Source: Pannonibacter phragmitetus_B (GTDB lineage: Bacteria > Pseudomonadota > Alphaproteobacteria > Rhizobiales > Stappiaceae). Taken from it: a stretch of 64,000 bases of DNA. The position numbers and the translations under genes are program-made. The stretch spans positions 2,728,001 to 2,792,000 of the forward strand of contig NZ_JBNINT010000001.1 in the NCBI RefSeq assembly GCF_050510895.1, written 5' to 3'. The notes under the pieces were generated by a model that made no database searches, had not been told where the DNA came from, and saw only the letters and a program-made list of their open reading frames with translations. Of this stretch, positions 54,190-63,358 are shown one piece after another; the first letter of the stretch is position 1; every line of letters begins with the position of its first letter.

Positions 54190-55229
54190 CGGCCGCGAGC
54201 CTTGCGTGCGTGGATTACCTTGTAGCCACCCTCGTCTGCCACCATGATTGCCTCGGCAAAGACTTCATTGATGACGCCCTCATAGGGGAGATGGCGGTTG
54301 GCGACGAGCCACAGATGCCCGCCCGGCTTCAGGGCCCGCGCCGCCGCACGCACGAAGCCCTGACCGATGTCCGTGCGCCCGGCCTTGCCGGTCTGGTGGA
54401 ATGGCGGATTGGTGACGATGAAGTCATAGGTCTTGTTCAGCCCCTTGGTGACATCCACCCAGTGGAAGCCGAGACGGCGGCCAGTGGCTAGCGGTGTCAC
54501 ATTCTCCCGCGCCAAATCCAGCGCCCGCTGCTCAGCCTCATAGAGATCAAGCCCTGTCACCTTGGCGCAGCGCTTGAGAACCTCGGTGGAGAGATAGCCG
54601 AAGCCAGCCCCCAGATCTGCGCCTTCGCCAGAAAGGCTCGAAGGCAGATTTTCCGCCAGCAGCGCGGAAGCAGCATCGATGTGATCCCAGGCGAAAACGC
54701 CCGGACGGCTGACGAACCGTCCGTCCAGGATCGGGCGCACCGCATCCAGCTCCACCCATTCAGCCACCTGCGCGCTTTTGACGCGGGCCTCATCCTTGAT
54801 GGCCCATGCGACACGGCACTTGGCCTTGGAGAGCTTGCCATCGAGGCCGGCAAGGCTTTCGAGATCGCCTTCAAGCGCCTTGCCGCCCTCCGCATTCGTG
54901 GCACAGACGACAATCAGCCCGCCCGGCGCAGCGCGGCGCACGGCATCTGCCAGCAGAGAACGGGCTTCCTGCTTTTGGCGCGGCGGCAGCACAAGAACCA
55001 GCGGATAGCCTTCGCCCTCCGCCTGATGCTGCACCGTGTAACCCTGGGCAGCCAGCGCGTCCCGGTCAGGCGCAAAGCTCTGCACCGGCACCAGCGCCCC
55101 CTCGGGCAGCTCTCTCAGGTCCGCCCCGGCTCGGGCACGCAGAAACAGAATGCTACCCCGCGCCTTGGGCAGGTCCAGCGTGCCGTTCAGAAAGGGAAGA
55201 AGGAGCGTTTCAAGAACAGGATCGGACAT
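54186..55229 (-). CDS. RsmC-like class I SAM-dependent rRNA methyltransferase
   Basis: 347 residues from MSDPVLETLLLPF. The N-terminal half is a degenerate methyltransferase-like domain, and the C-terminal half is active: GADLGAGFGYLSTEVLKRC (SAM motif I) and the purine-N2 motif TNPPFHQTGKAGRTDIGQGFVRAA. This two-domain form with NPPFH is that of RsmC (16S G1207) and RlmG (23S G1835). It overlaps the RsuA-family gene by four bases. The ribosome site before the chosen ATG is weak; an upstream in-frame ATG 19 codons earlier is less likely. Confidence 0.88.
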   Translation of the reverse strand: MSDPVLETLLLPFLNGTLDLPKARGSILFLRARAGADLRELPEGALVPVQSFAPDRDALAAQGYTVQHQAEGEGYPLVLVLPPRQKQEARSLLADAVRRAAPGGLIVVCATNAEGGKALEGDLESLAGLDGKLSKAKCRVAWAIKDEARVKSAQVAEWVELDAVRPILDGRFVSRPGVFAWDHIDAASALLAENLPSSLSGEGADLGAGFGYLSTEVLKRCAKVTGLDLYEAEQRALDLARENVTPLATGRRLGFHWVDVTKGLNKTYDFIVTNPPFHQTGKAGRTDIGQGFVRAAARALKPGGHLWLVANRHLPYEGVINEVFAEAIMVADEGGYKVIHARKARGR

Positions 55230-55348
55230 GGCGGCGCTTTCAATGCAGGCGGGCGGCAGTTCTACACTGCCGCCCGGCCGGTTCATCCGCTCTCATACAA
55301 GCCGCGGCGGGCAAGGTCAAAGCCGCCGTAAGCTGCGAGGCGGGCAGA

Positions 55349-57031
55349 TCATGCAGCAGCAAGCCTGCGCACGAAGTCATCTACCGCGCGGCGCAGGGCA
55401 TCCGTCTGGCTGCCCACCGCATGCGAGGAGGTCATGAGCCGCGCCGCAGTCTCATTCGTCTGAGCTACGGCGCTGCGCATCTGCTCCATGTTGCCCGTGA
55501 CGTCGGAAGTGCGGGCGGAGGTGATCTGCGCATTGGAGGCGATTTCAGCAGTCGCCTGCCCCTGCTGCTCGACCGAGCGGCTGACGGCTTCGGCGTGCTC
55601 ATCAATGGTGCGCATGATCTCGGTGATCTTCTCGATCGCCAGAACGGCATCATCCGTGGAAGCCTGAATGGCCGAGATCTGGCTGGAAATCTCGTCCGTC
55701 GCCTTGGCGGTCTGAGAGGCGAGCTGCTTCACCTCGGACGCCACAACCGCAAAGCCCTTGCCCATCTCGCCAGCCCGCGCCGCCTCGATTGTTGCGTTAA
55801 GCGCCAGAAGATTGGTCTGTGCGGCAATTTCCTGGATGAGCGTCACAACCTGGCCAATCTTGTCCGCCGCAACCGCAAGGCTGGTCACCTTCTGGTTCGT
55901 CGCTTCCGCCTGACGGGAGGCGTCATCCACCACCTTGGCTGTCGTCGTCACCTGCCGGGTGATTTCGCCGATGGAGGCGGACAGTTCCTCGGAGGCCGCA
56001 GCAACCGTTTCCACGTTGGAGGACGCCTGCAGCGCGGCATCGGCGGCAGCGCTCACCATGCCGTTGCTCTGACGGGCGGTCTCATCCATCGCCGAAACAT
56101 CGCGGCTCAGTTCCACCGCCGCATTCTGCAGGGCATCGAAATAGCTGCCGGTCGTGGCGCGGAAGTCCTCGGCAAGACGGCGCATCAATTCGGCCTTCTC
56201 GGCCTGAGCCTCGTTTTCACGCCGGCGCACAGTCTCGGCAAGCTCCGCCTGCTCGGTGAGCGATTGGCGGAACCCGGCAAGAGCACCGCGCAAATCGCCC
56301 AGCTCATCCGCACTGGACCATTCCGGAAGCTTGTGAGACAGCTCTCCGCGCGACAGGGCACCGGCTGTTACCGCCAGTTCATCGGCGCGCACGGCAATGC
56401 GCGAGCGCAGGAACAGCCAGCCGCCAATCGCCGCCAAGAGGGTCGCGCCGATGGAAATAATCTGCAACAGCGCCACAAAGTCGGCGGCCTCACGCAGATC
56501 GGCGATACCCTCGGCCATCTCTGCCTTGATCAGCTCTTCCGCCTTGTCTGCTTCTGCGATCAGGATGTCGAAGGCCTTGTCAAACGCCTCGTCAGCGGCG
56601 CTGCCAGCAATATCCTTGCCCACATTCTGGTAACGCGTGCGGGCAACCTCCTCAAAGACATCGATCTCCTTGAGAACATCCTGCATCACGTTGCGCACTT
56701 CGGCAGATTCCGTAGCATAGAACCGGCCTTCATCATTGGCGCCGCCATTCATGATAGCGCTGGCAAAGAAGCGCGATTCCTTCAGATGGTCCCAGACTTC
56801 ATTGATATCCTCGCCTCCGTCTCCGGTCATGATTTCCTCGAAGACCAGATGGGCATGGGTGGCTGTCAGCTTGATCTCCATCGCAGCGTCAGCGAGCGGC
56901 GCAAGCCTTTCTCCGACATGAAGACCCTCATCAGCCAGTCTTGCACTCTGAACAAAGGTCAACACACCCGTCACAACAACGACGGCTGCCATTGCGGAAA
57001 AAATACTCAGCAGCTTACCTGAAACACGCAT
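55349..57031 (-). CDS. methyl-accepting chemotaxis protein
   Basis: 560 residues from MRVSGKLLSIFSAM, preceded by GAGGGG. It has a first transmembrane helix (AMAAVVVVTGVLTFVQSA), a four-helix-bundle periplasmic domain of about 150 residues (EGLHVGERLAPLADAAMEIKLTATHAHLVFEEIM), a second helix (LLQIISIGATLLAAIGGWLFL), HAMP, and the signalling domain with tip QTNLLALNATIEAARAGEMGKGFAVVASEVKQLA. No C-terminal NWETF methylesterase tether is present. The ligand is unknown. Unlike the receptor at 28.9 kb, its frame is intact. Confidence 0.93.
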   Translation of the reverse strand: MRVSGKLLSIFSAMAAVVVVTGVLTFVQSARLADEGLHVGERLAPLADAAMEIKLTATHAHLVFEEIMTGDGGEDINEVWDHLKESRFFASAIMNGGANDEGRFYATESAEVRNVMQDVLKEIDVFEEVARTRYQNVGKDIAGSAADEAFDKAFDILIAEADKAEELIKAEMAEGIADLREAADFVALLQIISIGATLLAAIGGWLFLRSRIAVRADELAVTAGALSRGELSHKLPEWSSADELGDLRGALAGFRQSLTEQAELAETVRRRENEAQAEKAELMRRLAEDFRATTGSYFDALQNAAVELSRDVSAMDETARQSNGMVSAAADAALQASSNVETVAAASEELSASIGEITRQVTTTAKVVDDASRQAEATNQKVTSLAVAADKIGQVVTLIQEIAAQTNLLALNATIEAARAGEMGKGFAVVASEVKQLASQTAKATDEISSQISAIQASTDDAVLAIEKITEIMRTIDEHAEAVSRSVEQQGQATAEIASNAQITSARTSDVTGNMEQMRSAVAQTNETAARLMTSSHAVGSQTDALRRAVDDFVRRLAAA

Positions 57032-57208
57032 CCCGCAACCCCTCTTTGGTGCACGTGTGAACGGACCACACCGCATGAGATGATGCGCGATAGACGTTAC
57101 GACAACCTTATCTTCTCATTTCATTCTAACTGGCAGTTATAACAATATAATACATTTCAAGTTGCCACCGAAACCGCGGCTCAACCTTTCCGGCGGTCAG
57201 TTCAACAT

Positions 57209-58798
57209 TCAGGCACTGTGCACAATCTCGCGGGTCTCACGGAAACCGATATCCGGGTTCTTTTCCCCTACGTAATTGACTTCCCAGCCACTTTTGAACA
57301 GGAACACTGGCTTGTCATCACGGTCGAGAGCGACGCTCATGCGGTTGGCCTCGATGAACTTCTGCAGCTTCACCGGATCCTCGCATTCGATCCAGCGCGC
57401 CGTCGTATAGGGTACGGTTTCGAAGCCGATTTCAGTGCTATACTCGTTCTTTAGGCGGTCAACGACCACGTCGAGCTGTAGCATGCCGACGACGCCGACG
57501 ATCCAGTTCGAGCCAAGATCCGGCTTGAAAATCTGCACCAGACCCTCTTCCGCAAGATCCGAAAGGCCCTGACGCATCTGCTTGACGCGCATGGTGTCAG
57601 ACAGGCGTACACGGCGCAGCACTTCCGGAGCGAAGGCAGGCAGGCCGGTGACGTGGATTTCCTCGCCCTCCGTCAGCGTATCGCCCACGCGCAGCTGGCC
57701 ATGGTTCGGCACACCGATCACGTCGCCGGGATATGCCTCATCCGCGATTTCACGCTCCTCGGCGAAGAACAGGATTGGCGCCGAAACGGCAATGCTCTTG
57801 CCCGCACGTACATGCTTGAGCCGCATGCCGCGTTTGAAGGTGCCTGAACAAAGACGCACGAAGGCGATGCGGTCGCGGTGCTTGGGGTCCATGTTGGCCT
57901 GCACCTTGAAGACGAAGCCCGTCACCTCAGGCTCGTCCGGGCTGATTGTCCGCCCGCCTGTCGCCGCCTGCGAATGGGGTGCCGGAGCGTATTCGGCGAT
58001 GAAGTCAAGAAGATCGTTAATGCCATAGTCACGCAGGGCAGAGCCGAAGAACACCGGCGTCAGATGCCCCTCCAGGAAGCTTTCCCGGTCGAACTGGGTA
58101 TAGCCTTCCGCGCCAAGCTCAACATTCTCCGCCAGCTCACCCATGATCCGGTCAAACACCCAATCCTTCAGAACCGGGTCTTCCAGGCCGGACACCTCCA
58201 GCGTGCGGGCGTAGGGGCCTCCGCGTTCGCCGGAGGATGTCTGGAACGTCTTGCGCTGCCAGTCGTAGATGCCGAAGAAATCCGAACCCATGCCCACCGG
58301 CCAGGTCATTGGCGAAACGTCAAGCGCCAGCGCCTCCTGCACCTCGTCGAGGATCTCCAGCGCATGGCGCCCTTCACGGTCGATCTTGTTGACGAAGGTG
58401 ATGATCGGAATGTCGCGCAGGCGGCAGACCTCGAACAGCTTGCGCGTCTGGGTTTCAATGCCTTTGGCCGCGTCGATCACCATGATCGCCGCATCCACCG
58501 CCGTCAGCGTGCGGTAGGTGTCTTCGGAAAAGTCCTCGTGACCCGGCGTGTCGAGCAGGTTGTAGATGATGCCGCCGCGCTCGAAGGTCATCACGGACGA
58601 AGACACCGAGATGCCGCGCTCCTGCTCGATCTTCATCCAGTCGGACCGGGCGCGGCGGCGCTCTCCGCGCGCGCGCACCTGACCGGCTGCCCGAATGGCG
58701 CCGCCTGAAAGGAGCAGCTTTTCCGTCAGCGTCGTCTTGCCGGCGTCCGGATGCGAGATGATCGCAAAGGTACGGCGGGTCAGATAGGGGGCGGTCAT
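57209..58798 (-). CDS. prfC: peptide chain release factor 3
   Basis: 529-residue translational GTPase that recycles RF1/RF2 from the ribosome after termination. G motifs are ISHPDAGKTTLTEKLLL (G1), QERGISVSS (G2), DTPGHEDFSEDTYRTL (G3) and FVNKIDREG (G4). RF3-type domains follow, including GVPNHGQLRVGDTLTEGE and GMLQLDVVVDRLKNEY. Full family length. It stands alone, downstream of nothing on its strand for 250 bases. Confidence 0.97.
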   Translation of the reverse strand: MTAPYLTRRTFAIISHPDAGKTTLTEKLLLSGGAIRAAGQVRARGERRRARSDWMKIEQERGISVSSSVMTFERGGIIYNLLDTPGHEDFSEDTYRTLTAVDAAIMVIDAAKGIETQTRKLFEVCRLRDIPIITFVNKIDREGRHALEILDEVQEALALDVSPMTWPVGMGSDFFGIYDWQRKTFQTSSGERGGPYARTLEVSGLEDPVLKDWVFDRIMGELAENVELGAEGYTQFDRESFLEGHLTPVFFGSALRDYGINDLLDFIAEYAPAPHSQAATGGRTISPDEPEVTGFVFKVQANMDPKHRDRIAFVRLCSGTFKRGMRLKHVRAGKSIAVSAPILFFAEEREIADEAYPGDVIGVPNHGQLRVGDTLTEGEEIHVTGLPAFAPEVLRRVRLSDTMRVKQMRQGLSDLAEEGLVQIFKPDLGSNWIVGVVGMLQLDVVVDRLKNEYSTEIGFETVPYTTARWIECEDPVKLQKFIEANRMSVALDRDDKPVFLFKSGWEVNYVGEKNPDIGFRETREIVHSA

Positions 58799-59057
58799 GG
58801 TCGGCTCCTAGGCGAGAGGCGGGGCACAGGCGAAGCATGGGCGGACAAGGCAGCGCGTGGGCGCCAGGCCGCAGGCTTCAGCCGGCTGGGTCTGTCATTG
58901 GCGCAAGGTCATAGAGCCAGCAGCGCCAGAATGCCAGCACAGAATAAGGCTTTCCCGCCGCTTCCCGGCCCTGCCGCCATGCCATCTTGCAGCGCCTCTG
59001 GTCAGCGCAGGCGCCTGCAGCTAAGGATGATATGGGCAGTTTCAACAGGAGAGCCAT

Positions 59058-59615
59058 TTGTCCGCACGTGCGTCTTTCATTACCGGCCTTATTCTTCTGG
59101 CCGCCACCGCCGCAATCCTGCTCGCCATGGGCCGGATTCCCATCTGCGAATGCGGCTACGTCAAGTTCTGGACACCTGCCAGCGATGTCTCAGGCTCGTC
59201 CCAGCACATTGCCGACTGGTACACCCCATCACACATCATCCACGGCTTCCTGTTCTTTGCTCTGGCATGGCTTGTGATGCGCAGCCGTCCGCTGGGCGAA
59301 AAGGCACTGCTCGCCATCGTCATCGAGGCCTCCTGGGAAATCGTCGAGAACAGCCCCTGGGTCATCGACCGCTACCGCGAAGCAACTATTGCCGTTGGCT
59401 ACACCGGCGACAGCGTGCTGAACTCAATCGCCGATATCCTCTGGATGCTCGCAGGCTTCTGGTTTGCTGCCCGCATGCCGGTCTGGCTCACCGTTGCCAC
59501 CGCCATCGCCTTCGAGCTGATCGCTCTCTGGGTCATTCGCGACAACCTGACCCTCAACGTGATCATGCTGCTTTACCCGCTGGAGGCCATCAAGGTCTGG
59601 CAGGGAGGGGCGTGA
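59058..59615 (+). CDS. DUF2585 (UPF0314) membrane protein
   Basis: 185 residues with about five hydrophobic helices. The signature PICECGYVKFWTPASDVSGSSQHIADWYTPSHIIHGFLFF and IEASWEIVENSPWVIDRYREATIAVGYTGDSVLNSIADI are characteristic of this alphaproteobacterial family of unknown function. A TTG start is used, with AGGAG 7 bases upstream. It converges on the LysR gene, with eight bases between stops. The conserved acidic and His residues near the membrane hint at an enzymatic or metal role, but none is shown. Confidence 0.9.
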   Translation: MSARASFITGLILLAATAAILLAMGRIPICECGYVKFWTPASDVSGSSQHIADWYTPSHIIHGFLFFALAWLVMRSRPLGEKALLAIVIEASWEIVENSPWVIDRYREATIAVGYTGDSVLNSIADILWMLAGFWFAARMPVWLTVATAIAFELIALWVIRDNLTLNVIMLLYPLEAIKVWQGGA

Positions 59616-59623
59616 GGGGGCAG

Positions 59624-60524
59624 TCAGCGCAGCTCCGGCTGGGCTGACAATGCCTTTGCCAGGACATCGAATACAAGCCGGATCCGGGGGCTGGTGTGGA
59701 GCTCACGGTGCGTGACCAGCCAGATCGGAAAGCTGATGCTGATTTCATCGGGCAGTACCACCTCGACCTCCGGAGCGAAGGGGATGAAATCAACAGCCAT
59801 GAAGCCGTACCCGAATCCATGACGCACCGCTTCCCAGGCGGCTGTGCCGCTGGCCGAACTGAAACGGAGGTCCCGTTCAGCCGCCTGGATGCCAAACATC
59901 TTCAGATACCTGATCATTTCAGCCTTGTTGCCGAACGCGACGAAAGGCTGACCGGTCAGAGCAGCGGCCGTTTCCGGACGCCCTGCCTGATCAAGAAAGC
60001 TACGCGCGGCGTAAAGATGGGCGCTCGTGTGCCGTAACAGTCGCCCGATCAGGTCTCCCCTCCGGCCGGACATGACGGACGGCGATGTCTGCCTCGCGCC
60101 GCTTCAGATCGCTGATTTCGTTGGAGCAGATCAGCTCGATTTCCAGGCCCGGCGCAATGGCATGCAGATGGCGCAGGACAGGCGGCAGCAGATAATGGGC
60201 AAACATGTCTGAGGCCGAGATGCTGACCGGCCCGGCCACGGCCTGAGCCTGACCTGAGGCCAAGAGACTGAGCCGCAGGCCTGCTTCCGCCATTGACCGG
60301 GCCGCTTCCACAATCTGCCTGCCCGTTTCCGTCAGGACGAGCGTGCGCCCCGTCCGCTCCACCAGAACAAGGCCAAGCTCCTGCTCCAATGCGGCAATCT
60401 GGCGGCCGACAGTCGGCTGGGTAAGCCCAAGCGCCTTGCCAGCAGCAGAAAGAGAGCCGAAATCCGCCACCGCGGCCAGCGCACGGGCATGGTTCCAGTC
60501 GAAAGCGAGTTTTGACCAATTCAT
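59624..60524 (-). pseudogene. LysR-family transcriptional regulator, frameshifted as read
   Basis: The N-terminal helix-turn-helix is clear (FDWNHARALAAVADFGSLSAAGKALGLTQPTVGRQIAALEQELGLVL), followed by the ligand-binding domain. As read, the first frame ends at 60000 in nonsense and a second frame covers the C-terminal half. Here one base is in excess: shortening the run CCCC at 60057-60060 (+ strand) to three gives VRHVRPEGDLIGRLLRHTSAHLYAAR and a 299-residue regulator. The start at 60524 (MNWSKLAF) is preferred over the ATG four codons before. An ATGCA..TGCAT palindrome overlaps the start region. The divergent methyltransferase gene is the likely target. Confidence 0.85.
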
Positions 60525-60617
60525 GCATTTTTGCATATCATGATTACATGAAACCGCAATTTCAATTTTTTCCGTATGGATCTACCAAGGAGTCAGACAA
60601 GCACGCAGGGACAGCAG

Positions 60618-61250
60618 ATGAGCAGTGACGCAAGGTTTTGGGACAGGGCGGCGGAGAAATATGCGCGCTCCCCCATCAAGGACGTGAGATCCTACGAATA
60701 CACTCTCGAAAGAACGCGCAGTTTCCTGCCGCCTCATGCCAGTGTGCTGGAAGTCGGCTGCGGCACCGGCACGACCGCCTTGCACCTCGCAGGAGCAGCG
60801 GCTCACATTCTGGGCACGGATATTTCTGCCGCCATGATTGCAATCGCAAGACAAAAGCTTGCGGATCCAGATGCGCCGGCCAACCTCACATTCGAGGTTG
60901 CCGCACTCGATGATGACAGCCTGCCGGAAGGCCCCTTCGATGCGGTCATGGCTTTCAATACCCTGCACCTGTCGCGTAATCTTGAGGCAGCTCTGTCAGC
61001 TCTTGGCAGACGGGTCCGTCCTGGAGGGCTGTTCATCTCCAAAACCGTCTGTCTGTCAGATTCACCCTATCGTTTGCTCCGGCCCGTGCTGGGCTTGATG
61101 AAGCTCGCAGGCAAGGCCCCGCATGTGCTTTTTCTATCCCGGAAGCTTCTTGAGGACCGGGTCAAAGCACATGGATTTGAAATCCTGGAGACAGGCGATT
61201 TTCCGGCCAGCCCGCCCTGCCATTTCATCGTGGCGCGGCGCATGGCGTGA
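60618..61250 (+). CDS. class I SAM-dependent methyltransferase
   Basis: 210 residues starting MSSDARFWDRAAEKYARSPIKD, with AGGGA upstream. SAM motifs: VLEVGCGTGTTALHLA (I), LGTDISAAMIAIARQK (II) and FDAVMAFNTLHLSRN, followed by RPGGLFISKTVC. The UbiE/Methyltransf_11 layout gives no substrate; the hydrophobic helix after SKTVC suggests a small lipophilic acceptor. It is divergent from the LysR regulator and probably controlled by it. Confidence 0.88.
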   Translation: MSSDARFWDRAAEKYARSPIKDVRSYEYTLERTRSFLPPHASVLEVGCGTGTTALHLAGAAAHILGTDISAAMIAIARQKLADPDAPANLTFEVAALDDDSLPEGPFDAVMAFNTLHLSRNLEAALSALGRRVRPGGLFISKTVCLSDSPYRLLRPVLGLMKLAGKAPHVLFLSRKLLEDRVKAHGFEILETGDFPASPPCHFIVARRMA

Positions 61251-61290
61251 GGTTCGTCCATCCCGGCCAATGGCACCCGGTCTGCAGAGC

Positions 61291-61318
61291 GGCCCGGCCT
61301 GTTCCAGCCGGGCCTCAT
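61291..61318. terminator. convergent terminator hairpin
   Basis: Stem GGCCCGGC / GCCGGGCC with an 8-base loop, followed by TCATTTCAT on +, between the convergent methyltransferase and ParA-like genes. The T-run is imperfect. Confidence 0.55.
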
Positions 61319-61341
61319 TTCATCTTGCCATCGGCAAGCGG

Positions 61342-62046
61342 TCAGGACGCCTTGCGGAACCAGTCGTACCAGCGGCGCTGCTGGCGGGCCTCTACACGCT
61401 CCAGCACTTCCGCTGCGAACTGGGCAGCGTTGTCCCGCGCCTTGTCGAGGTTCGTTACCAGCTTGGGATCAAGCGATGCGAGACTGCCGCCGAATTCAAA
61501 CATGTCGCGGTACGCCGCCCGCTCGACAATCGCGGTCATGAGCACGTCAATTCCGCTCACCGCGAGATGATCCTGCACGGCCTTGAGGGCACGCGTCGTC
61601 ACGGCAGCATTGGTACGGCTCAGCACGACGCAGTGACGGATGTCGTGACGGACGATCTCTTCCAGCTTGGCGATAAGGCGCAGGATCTTGGCCCCGCCCC
61701 TTGCATCCATGGACGAGCCCTGGATCGGCACCACCACCAGATCGGATACAGACAAGGCATTGGCAACCAGCAGGTTCTCTGTGCCCTCCAGATCAACGAT
61801 CACGTAATCGGTAGCGGCAGATGCCTCGATGATCTGTTCCGTGATCGTCGCGGGCGTAAGCTGGCTCTGCACCGAAATATTGGCATGGCGCCCCGGCAGA
61901 TCCGACCAGGTGGAGATCCAGCGTTGCGGGTCAGCGTCAAAGATGGTGACGGTCTGCCCCCTCTCGGCGATCTCCGTGGCGAGCAGCAATGCTGCTGTCG
62001 TCTTGCCGGCCCCGCCTTTGGCATTTGCGAAGGAAATAACGGGCAT
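61342..62046 (-). CDS. orphan ParA/VirC1-like P-loop ATPase
   Basis: 234 residues with the deviant Walker A motif ANAKGGAGKTTAALLLA, the A' motif IFDADPQRWISTW, Walker B YVIVDLEGTENLL, and the C-terminal SMDARGGAKILRLIAKLEE region. The small size and lack of an N-terminal helix-turn-helix place it with VirC1/ParA type Ib or positioning ATPases (such as ParC, PpfA) rather than chromosomal ParA. No ParB, parS or cargo gene is adjacent. It could position a protein cluster or be a relic of a plasmid system. The ribosome site AGGAGAGACC precedes the ATG. Confidence 0.85.
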   Translation of the reverse strand: MPVISFANAKGGAGKTTAALLLATEIAERGQTVTIFDADPQRWISTWSDLPGRHANISVQSQLTPATITEQIIEASAATDYVIVDLEGTENLLVANALSVSDLVVVPIQGSSMDARGGAKILRLIAKLEEIVRHDIRHCVVLSRTNAAVTTRALKAVQDHLAVSGIDVLMTAIVERAAYRDMFEFGGSLASLDPKLVTNLDKARDNAAQFAAEVLERVEARQQRRWYDWFRKAS

Positions 62047-62452
62047 CTGGTCTCTCCTGGATCTGCGGCAGCTGGCGCCTTGCAGGCTGCCTCTCCCAGG
62101 AGCGATTACATTACTCCATGGTTAACAAATTCATAACCGCCCTGCAAAATGCAATTTACTGCAATTAATGCGCACTTAATTCAGCAAGTTTGACAGACAT
62201 CAGGCACAAACAACATTGGCAGATAGAACAGTAACTGCCGGCATCAGCGAGAATCAATCTCGTCATCTGGACGGCACAAACAAACTGGAAAGTGTTCCTT
62301 GGCGAAGCGGCTGCGTGTTCAAAACTGCCATTAATCGTTTGTCAGGCCCCTCCCCCGCCGTTATCTCTTGGCACCATGAGCTGTATGTCAGACGCCTTCC
62401 GCAATTTCAGCCGGCGTGGAGGATACAGCGCCGCTCTCAACCGGATGCCGCA
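62047..62452. other. divergent intergenic region
   Basis: About 405 bases between the ParA-like and hydrolase starts. The AT-rich segment 62110-62180 (TTACTCCATGGTTAACAAATT, then AATGCAATTTACTGCAATTAATGCG) includes the near-direct repeat TGCAATT / TGCAATTAA and is the likely promoter or operator zone. The hydrolase frame is open upstream to 62216, but that extension is polar and unlike a signal peptide. Confidence 0.4.
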
Positions 62453-63358
62453 ATGAACGCAAGACCTTCCCGCTTCCTTGCCGGGCTGAGTGCCCTTCTT
62501 GTGGCCACAAGCCTTTCCCTTGCCCCTGCAGCGGCCCGCTCGCTGGCTCCCTACAAGGATGACCTTTTCGCCTACCCGGGACTGCTCAACAGCTATCACG
62601 ATGGCGATTTTGAAGTCGTCGCCTATGACAAGGCACGCGACATTCACCAGCGCGACAAGGAGCCGGAGCGCGAGGTCTGGGGCAACTATGTTTCCTATCA
62701 TCCGCGCAGCAGCCAGGAAGACATGGAACTGCAGGCCAATGGCCGGGCGGTGAAATATATGGCTGCCGGAAAGACCGATGGCGGCGCGGCGTTTGTTGTC
62801 ATCTATGTCCACGGTCAGGGCGGCAATCGCTTTCAGGGCATGAACGACCTGACTTTCGGCGGCAACTTCAACCGCATCAAGAACCTGATGTCCCGCAACG
62901 GCGGCGTCTACATCACCCCCGACTTCACAGACTTCGGCGCAGAAGGCACGAAGGATGTGGAAGCAATCATCGACGCCTATGCCGCCAACTCACCGGGCGC
63001 AAAGATCTTCGTTGCCTGCGGCTCCATGGGCGGCATCCTGTGCTGGAACTTTGCAAAATCCCCAGCCACGGCACGCAAGCTCTCGGGCCTGCTGTTTTTC
63101 GGCGCGCCCAAGGACGAAGGCATTTTCAGCAGCCGCATCTTGAAGGATCCGGCCCTGCGCTTGCCCATCTACATGGGGCACGGCAGCTGGGACAAGGTCT
63201 ACAACTGGGAAGAACAGGTTCAGTTCTTCGAGCAGATCCGCGCGAAGGCCCCCGGCTACCCGGTTCGCTTCGCCCTGTTCGAGACCGGCACCCACGGCAC
63301 CCCGATCCGCATGACCGACTGGCGCCTCATCCTCAACTGGATGATCTCAAAGCGTTGA
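62453..63358 (+). CDS. exported alpha/beta hydrolase
   Basis: 301 residues from MNARPSRFLAGLSALLVATSLSLAPAAARS, a signal peptide. The hydrolase core includes IYVHGQGGNRFQGMNDLTFGG (oxyanion loop), VACGSMGGILCW (nucleophile Ser), an Asp-containing YMGHGSWDKVYNW and a final His in FETGTHGTPIRMTDW. The family is common in Rhizobiales without a known substrate; ester or peptide hydrolysis in the periplasm is inferred. The ribosome site is weak, so the start rests on the signal peptide. Its 3' end overlaps the convergent regulator frame. Confidence 0.82.
   Translation: MNARPSRFLAGLSALLVATSLSLAPAAARSLAPYKDDLFAYPGLLNSYHDGDFEVVAYDKARDIHQRDKEPEREVWGNYVSYHPRSSQEDMELQANGRAVKYMAAGKTDGGAAFVVIYVHGQGGNRFQGMNDLTFGGNFNRIKNLMSRNGGVYITPDFTDFGAEGTKDVEAIIDAYAANSPGAKIFVACGSMGGILCWNFAKSPATARKLSGLLFFGAPKDEGIFSSRILKDPALRLPIYMGHGSWDKVYNWEEQVQFFEQIRAKAPGYPVRFALFETGTHGTPIRMTDWRLILNWMISKR

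Noticed and set aside
54806..57022. Open frame of about 738 codons on + across rsmC-like and chemoreceptor genes
   Set aside because: Runs antisense through two unrelated real genes and an intergenic gap.
12040..60060. Programmed ribosomal frameshifting as the explanation of the broken genes
   Set aside because: No X XXY YYZ slippery heptamers with stimulatory structures; sites are scattered in unrelated genes and need different directions (one base missing or one extra).
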